From positions 1 through 6,171 of the forward strand of contig JAJXWE010000113.1 of NCBI GenBank assembly GCA_021781775.1: 6,171 bases of DNA. Direction: 5' to 3'. A model generated the notes under the pieces. It had not been told where the DNA came from, searched no databases, and saw nothing but the letters and a program-made list of their open reading frames with translations. Shown piece by piece: positions 1-4,939 of this stretch. The position numbers and the translations under genes are program-made. The stretch is from Pseudomonadota bacterium. GTDB taxonomy: Bacteria > Pseudomonadota > Gammaproteobacteria > Steroidobacterales > Steroidobacteraceae. The first letter of the stretch is position 1; every line of letters begins with the position of its first letter.

Positions 1-1073
1 TCCAGACTCACCTTCTCCCCCGGCATCCACAGGTGATGCGCAGTCGCGTACCGCCCCTCAACCGTGTCCACGTGGATGCGCGGCTTCATGATGCCGATCA
101 GGTGCACCCCGAGGGCGGTGAGCTCCCGGTCCAGCATGCCGCTCGGACCGTCCGGGAATTTACGACGGTTCCAGCGGAACTCCCCGTAGTGGTTCTGACC
201 CCAGGCCTTCCAATCGAAATCCAGCGAGAACGCATCGAGCGGGATATGCAGCGCACGGTAGCGACGCACGATGCGCAGCAGCTCGCCCTCGTCGATGCCC
301 CACTGGCTGTTGATGAAGCCGAATGACCACTTTGGGAACAGCGGAGCGTGGCCGGTCAGATCGTCGACCGCAGCGAAGATCCGCCGGGGTGCGCCGAGGA
401 TGAGGTAATAATCGAGATCCGGACGCGTCTCACGCAGCACCTGGATTCGCCCGGGCGCGAGATTGAACAGCGTCTTCTGGCTATCCACGAGCACGGCGAA
501 GCCTGCCGTGCTCCAGACGAGCGGCGCACCGGCATCGCCCTGTTCGCCCGCGGTGGCGAGCTGTCGGCCGGTGCGCATCACTCCCGTCTGTGCGGCCTGA
601 AATGCATCGAAGCCGTGTATGCCATAGAGCGGGGCATCGGTTGGCGCGAAGCGAAGCGCGAGCGTGCGATCGGCCAGGGTACCGAGGCGAGTCTGAACGA
701 GGATTGGGGCGCTGGAGTGCGGGCGAAAGACCCGCAGCGTATCCGTGCCGAGGTCAAATACCACACGCATCGAGTCGCTCTGTAGTTCCAGGCGACGACC
801 CGCAGCATGCATGGAGACCGGACCTGCGGCAGTCCGGGGCGCCTTGGAAGACATCAGCAGGGCCGGAGCCGTACGCCGTCCGCCTGGCAGATAATGTACG
901 CGCAGCACGTTGCTGCGGACCAATATCAAGCGTAACGATCCGCCGTTGATGGGGATCGACACTCCCTTGGACAGGGGCATGACCGTGGCGGCGGTTACCA
1001 GCCTGACCCCGCACGTCGATGCGGCAAGGATGCTCGCCGCCATCCAGACGGCCCGTCTCTTTCCCGATGTCAT
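1..1073 (-). CDS. Glycoside hydrolase family 31 enzyme, exported (N-terminal part, cut by window edge)
   Basis: This frame is open from an ATG at 1073-1071 to the left edge (357 full codons, no stop), so the C-terminus lies outside the window. Residues 1-30 look like a Sec signal peptide: a basic n-region (KRR at 5-7), a hydrophobic stretch to about 29, and a VTAA cleavage context. Residues about 40-240 match the GH31 N-terminal beta-sandwich; YGIHG (150-154) sits where the family usually has YGLGE/Q, and LVWSTAGFAVLVDS (185-198) fits the conserved segment after it. The (beta/alpha)8 barrel starts at about PLFPKWSFGFINSQWG (244-259), followed by LDFDWKAWG (284-292), whose Asp residues are typical substrate contacts, and GEFRWNRRKFPDG (297-309). 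The catalytic nucleophile and acid/base would lie beyond the edge. The family mostly cleaves alpha-glycosides (glucosides, xylosides and others); specificity cannot be set here. A G-rich stretch precedes the start. It diverges from halogenase 1. Confidence 0.9.
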   Translation of the reverse strand, partial: MTSGKRRAVWMAASILAASTCGVRLVTAATVMPLSKGVSIPINGGSLRLILVRSNVLRVHYLPGGRRTAPALLMSSKAPRTAAGPVSMHAAGRRLELQSDSMRVVFDLGTDTLRVFRPHSSAPILVQTRLGTLADRTLALRFAPTDAPLYGIHGFDAFQAAQTGVMRTGRQLATAGEQGDAGAPLVWSTAGFAVLVDSQKTLFNLAPGRIQVLRETRPDLDYYLILGAPRRIFAAVDDLTGHAPLFPKWSFGFINSQWGIDEGELLRIVRRYRALHIPLDAFSLDFDWKAWGQNHYGEFRWNRRKFPDGPSGMLDRELTALGVHLIGIMKPRIHVDTVEGRYATAHHLWMPGEKVSL

Positions 1074-1593
1074 CGCCGCCCCCCGTGCCACTCTATGCTG
1101 GCATCGTAAGCCTATTGACTTTTGGTCCCGAGCGGCTGACATCAGCATGCGGGGCGCAAAGGCACCGTTCAGGCCGTTCACCCCAGGAACCCCCGATCGG
1201 CCATTGCGGTCCCGCATGACCGTAAGTCGGTGCGCCGCGCGCGTGCGGATCAAGCCGAGCGTCAGTGCCGCGATCGACCACGTCGCGTCTCGACATGCCC
1301 GGCTCGTGCCGGACGGGCAATGCTCTAGCCTGCCGCGCGCGGATGATGCGCCAAACGTTCCGGGCAGGATGCTTCGGTCGCCGGGGGTTTGGCAACGCTT
1401 CGCATACGTATTCATGAGGGGGCCTGGCTGGCATCGGTTAGAACATTCGATGTTGGCCGCACTTGCCGGGCGCAAGCGAGCACGTATCCGCAGCCTGACG
1501 TCTTTTCAGGAGAGCAACCGCAGCGTATGAAAACATGGGAACAGATCGATTCCGCCGCCGTGGAGGACGCTGTCGCTGGACCCGGGTGTAAGT
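1074..1593. other. Divergent intergenic region, probable control region for GH31 and halogenase 1
   Basis: These 520 bp separate the GH31 start (minus) from the halogenase 1 start (plus). No conserved protein is recognised in any frame apart from a possible 24-codon leader ORF at its right end. The frames that stay open are rich in Arg, Pro and Ala, as expected from chance in GC-rich DNA. Short palindromes occur: ATACGTAT at 1404-1411, AACAT-TCG-ATGTT at 1442-1454, and a wider inverted repeat GCCAAAC (1350-1356) / GTTTGGC (1387-1393). A weak sigma70-like pair upstream of halogenase 1 is TTGCCG (1463-1468) with TATCCG (1485-1490), 16 bp apart. None of these is strong enough to be named a promoter or operator with confidence. 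Confidence 0.5.
1442..1454. promoter_or_regulatory. Small palindrome AACAT-N3-ATGTT, possible operator
   Basis: This is a perfect 5-bp inverted repeat around a TCG centre, lying about 85 bp upstream of the leader ORF and 140 bp upstream of halogenase 1. It is AT-richer than its surroundings and is one of the few symmetric sites in the intergenic region. Its position would suit a transcription factor site, but the arms are short, no regulator gene is in the window, and a chance match cannot be excluded. Confidence 0.2.
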
Positions 1594-1601
1594 ATGGTTG
1601 A
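1527..1601 (+). CDS. Possible 24-aa leader peptide overlapping the halogenase 1 start
   Basis: This short ORF begins MKTWEQIDSAAVEDAV and ends with GCKYG before TGA at 1599-1601. Its end overlaps the halogenase 1 start as ATGGTTGA (1594-1601), an arrangement common in translationally coupled genes. A purine-rich AGGAGA lies at 1508-1513, but 13 nt before the ATG, which is longer than ideal. The halogenase ATG itself has only a weak ribosome-binding site, so translation through this ORF could help load ribosomes on it. The frame continues upstream to an ATG at 1389, but that extension has no ribosome-binding site and no recognisable content. There is no homology to cite; it may be a chance ORF. 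Confidence 0.3.
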   Translation: MKTWEQIDSAAVEDAVAGPGCKYG

Positions 1602-3108
1602 GACCGATCCGCTGCGGATACGGCGCGTCGTGATCGTGGGCGGGGGTTCCGCGGGCTGGATGAGCGCCGCCGCACTCGCTCACGCGACGCGCGGACAGAT
1701 TCCCATCGAGTTGGTCGAATCCGAAGCCATCGGCACGGTTGGGGTAGGGGAAGCCACGATCCCGCCCATCCGCTATTTCAATGAACAGCTCGGGATCGAG
1801 GAGAACGACTTCCTGTCAGCGACCGGCGGTACGTTCAAGCTCGGCATCGAGTTCGTCGACTGGACGCGCCGAAGCCACCGCTACTTCCATCCGTTCGGTC
1901 GCTTCGGTGCCGATTTCGACACCTTGCCGCTCTATCAGTACTGGTTGCGCGAACGTGCCCGTGGGAGCGAGGTGCCGCTGCAGGACTACGCGATGGCGTG
2001 GGTCGCCGCACGCGCCGGACGCTTCGATCGCCCGCAGCGCGACCCACGGCTCGTCTTGTCGACCTTCGACTACGCCTATCACTTCGACGCCGCGCGCTAT
2101 GCCGGCTATCTGCGTACCTACGCCGAACGGTTTGGCGCGCGCAGGACCGAGGGCCGCGTGGTCGACGTGCGGCTGCGCCCCGCGGACGGATTCATCGAAT
2201 CGCTCGTTCTCGAGGACGGTCGGCAGATCGACGGCGACCTGTTCATCGACTGCTCGGGGTTTCGCGGCGTGCTCATCGAAGAAGCCCTGACAAGCGGGTA
2301 CGAGGACTGGCGTCACTGGCTACCCTGCGACCGCGCGGTCACGGTCGCCAGCACCCCCGCAGAGAACCCGACACCCTACACGCGATCGACGGCTTGTACT
2401 GCCGGATGGCAGTGGCGCATCCCGCTGCAGCACCGTACCGGCAACGGTCACGTCTACTGCAGTCGCTATATCGGCGACGATGAGGCGGCCGCGACGCTGC
2501 TTGCGAATCTCGATGCCGCGCCGCTCGGCGAGCCACGCGTGATTCGCTTCCTCACCGGGGCGCGCCGCTCGTTCTGGACACGCAACTGCGTCGCGATCGG
2601 ACTGGCGGCCGGGTTCCTCGAGCCACTGGAGTCGACCGCACTGCACCTGGTGCAGACTGCGGTGACGCGGCTGCTTGCACTCTTCCCGGACCGTCATTTC
2701 GATCCGCTGCTCGCGCGGGAGTACAACCGCATCACCCGCACTGAGTACGAGCGCATCCGCGACTTCATTATCCTGCACTATCACGCGATTCAGCGCGACG
2801 ATGCGCCACTCTGGCGCCACACCCGCACCATGACGATCCCGGAGGAACTTCAGTACAAGATCGAGCACTTCCGCCTGCATGGCCGCCTCGTCGCGGAACC
2901 GCTCGAGCTCTTTCAGAACCACAACTGGCTTGCGGTGCTCGTGGGCCAGGAAGTCTGGCCCGAGCATTACCACCCGCTCCTTGATCTGCGCACCGACGTG
3001 GATGCGTCCGCCAGGCTCGCCGGCATCCGCAGCGCGCTCGAGCGCGCGGCCTCGGCCCTACCGACTCACCGTCAGTACATCGAACAGCGCTGTCGCGCGC
3101 GGCAGTAG
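1594..3108 (+). CDS. Flavin-dependent halogenase, tryptophan halogenase family (copy 1)
   Basis: This 504-aa protein belongs to the PrnA/RebH family, which uses FADH2, O2 and halide to make HOCl or HOBr that halogenates an aromatic ring; it is probably cytosolic, with no signal peptide. Visible motifs, in order: the FAD-binding GGGSAG (16-21) after a beta strand, GEATIP (52-57), the catalytic Lys82 in GTFKLGIEF, HPFG (99-102) matching the HxF contact of tryptophan halogenases, DCSGFRG (219-225), the family signature WxWxIP (272-277), and EPLEST (343-348), where Glu346 and Ser-Thr correspond to the catalytic Glu and halide site. The C-terminal part (about 440-460, ending GQEVWPEHYHP) does not resemble the region that clamps free tryptophan in PrnA, so the substrate is probably not tryptophan itself. 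Length is near the usual 500-540. The start is set by an in-frame stop at 1528 and the nearby FAD motif. It faces its paralogue tail to tail. A separate flavin reductase would be needed; none is in view. Confidence 0.95.
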   Translation: MVETDPLRIRRVVIVGGGSAGWMSAAALAHATRGQIPIELVESEAIGTVGVGEATIPPIRYFNEQLGIEENDFLSATGGTFKLGIEFVDWTRRSHRYFHPFGRFGADFDTLPLYQYWLRERARGSEVPLQDYAMAWVAARAGRFDRPQRDPRLVLSTFDYAYHFDAARYAGYLRTYAERFGARRTEGRVVDVRLRPADGFIESLVLEDGRQIDGDLFIDCSGFRGVLIEEALTSGYEDWRHWLPCDRAVTVASTPAENPTPYTRSTACTAGWQWRIPLQHRTGNGHVYCSRYIGDDEAAATLLANLDAAPLGEPRVIRFLTGARRSFWTRNCVAIGLAAGFLEPLESTALHLVQTAVTRLLALFPDRHFDPLLAREYNRITRTEYERIRDFIILHYHAIQRDDAPLWRHTRTMTIPEELQYKIEHFRLHGRLVAEPLELFQNHNWLAVLVGQEVWPEHYHPLLDLRTDVDASARLAGIRSALERAASALPTHRQYIEQRCRARQ

Positions 3109-3153
3109 CTGAAGGAGCGTTCGCGCGGCGGGTACGGTTTGGCGGACTTCAGC
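3108..3153 (+). other. Long-loop inverted repeat at the halogenase 1 stop
   Basis: GCTGAAG (3108-3114), starting on the last base of the stop codon, is complementary to CTTCAGC (3147-3153), with a 32-nt GC-rich loop between. It lacks a T-tract, so it is not a standard intrinsic terminator. It might still form the base of a larger structure at the 3' end of the halogenase 1 transcript. Confidence 0.25.
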
Positions 3154-3284
3154 CCGGTCGCCGCCGCGAGCGCGTAGGCGTGCCGCTGCGTCCGGGTCTG
3201 CCCAGCCAGGGCAAGCAAGAGCGCGCGGGTCTGACGGCATTGGGAAGCTGGGCAATGACAACGTCTACAGAGGCAGATGAGCTC

Positions 3285-3307
3285 CCGTTGAGCTACGGAG
3301 CTCACGG
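3285..3307 (-). terminator. Hairpin over the halogenase 2 stop codon, weak terminator candidate
   Basis: TGAGCT (3289-3294) and AGCTCA (3299-3304) form a perfect 6-bp stem with the loop ACGG. The stem extends by CCG (3285-3287) and CGG (3305-3307) past one bulged base, giving 9 pairs. The halogenase 2 stop (3304-3302 on the minus strand) is inside the right arm. No T-run follows on either strand, so the structure may act in 3'-end protection or Rho-linked termination rather than as a classic terminator. Confidence 0.3.
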
Positions 3308-4843
3308 TCGGAATTCTGCTGCGGCGCAATGCTCGGCAATGAAGCGTTCGTGGGAAGGCATCCGCTCCAGCGCGCCCTGGATCAGCTTGCGGATGCTGCC
3401 AAGGAAGTCCGCGAGATCTGTCGCGGACAGCTCGTCGGCGACCGGGTGATAGCGAGGCGGCACGATGCCTTGCCCCACCATCACCTGCAGCCAGGACTGC
3501 TCCGTAAACAATTCCTCATTCTCGCGGAAGATCTGGCCGGTGGCCTCGAACATCGCGAGTTTATGCGTGAGCGTATCGGGCATGGGGAGCGATGCGCAAT
3601 GACGCCAGAACGGGGTGTCGCGCCGTTCGGTGACCCGGTAGTGCAGCACCAGGAAGTCGCGCACCTGGGTGTACTCCTCGCGCACCTTGCGGTTGTAGTC
3701 GTCGATCACGATGGGATTGAAGCCCCGATCCGGAAACAGCGACAGCAGTCGGCTGACGCCCGACTGCACGAGGTGAATCGCCGTCGACTCGAGCGGCTCG
3801 AGAAACCCCGCCGCCAGTCCGATGGCCACGCAGTTGCGCACCCACGGCCGCCGGCGCACCCCGGCGGCGAAGCGCAGCAGCCGCGGCTCGGCGAGCGCCT
3901 TGCCCTCGAGCGTGGCGAGCAGGATCGATGCCGCCTCGTCCTCGCTCGTGAACTCGCTCGCATACACGTGGCCGTTGCCGGTGCGGTGCTGCAGTGGGAT
4001 ACGCCACTGCCAGCCCGCGGGGCGGGCATTTGACTGCGTGTAGGGTCGCATCGGACGCGTCGACTCGCTCGGCACGGCGAGCGCCCGGTCGCACGGCAGC
4101 CAGGCACGCCAGTCCTCAAGCTCGCTTCCGAGCGCGCCGATCAGCAGCCCGCGGAACCCCGAGCAGTCGACGAACAAATCACCCTCGACCCGCTCGCCCC
4201 CCTCGAGCCGGACCGACTCGATGAAACCGTCCTCACCCCGCAGCACCACGTCCGTGATCCGCCCCTCGATGCGCTTCACCCCGCGCTGCTCGGCATAGCT
4301 GCGGAGCATCCGCCCGAACAGCGCCGCATCGAAATGAAACGCATATTTCGGTCCCGCCATCGGGCTGGTACCTACGCGCTCCAGGCGCATCATGCGGTGC
4401 GCCCGCGCCGCCGCGCTGTTGAGCGAGTAGGCGGCGAGCGGTGGTGCGTCCCCCACCTCGCGACTCCGCAGCCAGTAGTGCTGAAACGGCACCGGACCTG
4501 CCGGCAGTCCAATATCGCCGAAGGCATGCAGGTAGGAATGTCCGGGTCGCAGCCAGTCGTTAAACTCGATTCCGAGCTTGAACGTACCCTGAGTAGCCCG
4601 CAGCATCGCGTCCTCGTCGATTCCGAGGAAGCTGTTGACGTTGCGGATCTGCGGGATGGTCGCCTCGCCCACACCAACGACGCCGATTGCTTCGGACTCG
4701 ACGAGTCGGATCTCGAGCCGCCGCGGCAGAGTGCGCGCGAGAACCGCGGCAGTCAGCCATCCGGCCGTGCCGCCGCCCACCACCACTACGCGCCGGATGT
4801 CCGTGCTCGTCAACGTCGCCGTCTGCGCCATGATGCCCGCCAT
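3302..4843 (-). CDS. Flavin-dependent halogenase, tryptophan halogenase family (copy 2)
   Basis: This 513-aa protein is a paralogue of the other halogenase in the window; by eye more than half of the residues match over the full length. It carries every catalytic hallmark: GGGTAG (23-28) for FAD, GEATIP (59-64), Lys89 in GTFKLGIEF, HAFG (106-109), DCSGFRG (226-232), WQWRIP (278-283) and EPLEST (349-354) with Glu352. Two stretches, WQWRIPLQHRTGNGHVY and NCVAIGLAAGFLEPLESTA, are identical to copy 1. Its C-terminal segment reads GQGIVPPRYHP (457-467) and, as in copy 1, does not look like the PrnA tryptophan clamp. The ATG at 4843 is preferred over Met5 (4831) because AGGGG (4855-4851) lies 7 nt before it. 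It sits 96 bp downstream of the TonB receptor on the same strand, with a hairpin between them. It is likely active on an indole or other aromatic compound and needs external FADH2; the substrate is not known. Confidence 0.95.
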   Translation of the reverse strand: MAGIMAQTATLTSTDIRRVVVVGGGTAGWLTAAVLARTLPRRLEIRLVESEAIGVVGVGEATIPQIRNVNSFLGIDEDAMLRATQGTFKLGIEFNDWLRPGHSYLHAFGDIGLPAGPVPFQHYWLRSREVGDAPPLAAYSLNSAAARAHRMMRLERVGTSPMAGPKYAFHFDAALFGRMLRSYAEQRGVKRIEGRITDVVLRGEDGFIESVRLEGGERVEGDLFVDCSGFRGLLIGALGSELEDWRAWLPCDRALAVPSESTRPMRPYTQSNARPAGWQWRIPLQHRTGNGHVYASEFTSEDEAASILLATLEGKALAEPRLLRFAAGVRRRPWVRNCVAIGLAAGFLEPLESTAIHLVQSGVSRLLSLFPDRGFNPIVIDDYNRKVREEYTQVRDFLVLHYRVTERRDTPFWRHCASLPMPDTLTHKLAMFEATGQIFRENEELFTEQSWLQVMVGQGIVPPRYHPVADELSATDLADFLGSIRKLIQGALERMPSHERFIAEHCAAAEFRP

Positions 4844-4850
4844 CGTATCA

Positions 4851-4855
4851 CCCCT
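4851..4855 (-). promoter_or_regulatory. Ribosome-binding site of halogenase 2
   Basis: On the minus strand this reads AGGGG, 7 nt before the ATG at 4843. It is the main reason for choosing that ATG over the second ATG four codons inside. Confidence 0.6.
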
Positions 4856-4880
4856 GTTCGCGGCGCCCGCACCAGCGCCA

Positions 4881-4916
4881 AAGCGAAAGACCCCGCCGGC
4901 TCACGCCGGCGGGGTC
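4881..4916 (-). terminator. Intrinsic terminator or attenuator after the TonB receptor gene
   Basis: GACCCCGCCGGC (4889-4900) and GCCGGCGGGGTC (4905-4916) form a perfect 12-bp GC-rich stem with the 4-nt loop TCAC. Read on the minus strand, the stem starts 24 nt after the receptor stop and is followed by TTTCGCTTT, an interrupted T-tract. On the plus strand no T-tract follows, so the direction fits ending the receptor transcript. Halogenase 2 begins 38 nt further on with no clear promoter in between, so partial read-through would lower halogenase output relative to the receptor. Confidence 0.75.
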
Positions 4917-4939
4917 GGGTAGCATCGCTGGAGTTCCGA

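Noticed and set aside
348..949. Plus-strand open frames in the first kilobase (for example 348-785 and 590-949)
   Set aside because: They lie antisense to the GH31 frame, which has clear family motifs and a signal peptide; their translations are Arg/Ala-rich and match nothing recognisable.
1010..1073. Lipoprotein signal in the GH31 leader (LAASTC)
   Set aside because: The residue before Cys21 is Thr and -3 is Ala, which does not fit a lipobox; an ordinary Sec signal peptide is more likely.
1115..1120. TTGACT as a plus-strand -35 box
   Set aside because: No -10-like hexamer occurs at the right distance (GACATC at 17 bp is poor), and it is nearly 500 bp from halogenase 1.
1093..1434. 113-codon minus-strand frame in the divergent intergenic region
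   Set aside because: Composition is rich in Arg and Pro with no recognisable motif, and it would leave no room for the GH31 promoter.
910..1530. 206-codon plus-strand frame across the GH31 start and the intergenic region
   Set aside because: It overlaps the GH31 signal peptide in antisense and has no domain or plausible ribosome-binding site; long chance frames are common in GC-rich DNA.
3256..3269. TGACAACGTCTACA, resembling half of a LacI-family operator (TGACAACGTTGTCA type)
   Set aside because: The right half does not match the symmetry, and it lies between convergent gene ends, not at a promoter.
3329..4033. 234-codon plus-strand frame, with a similar one at 4334-5062
   Set aside because: Antisense shadows of halogenase 2, without any domain.
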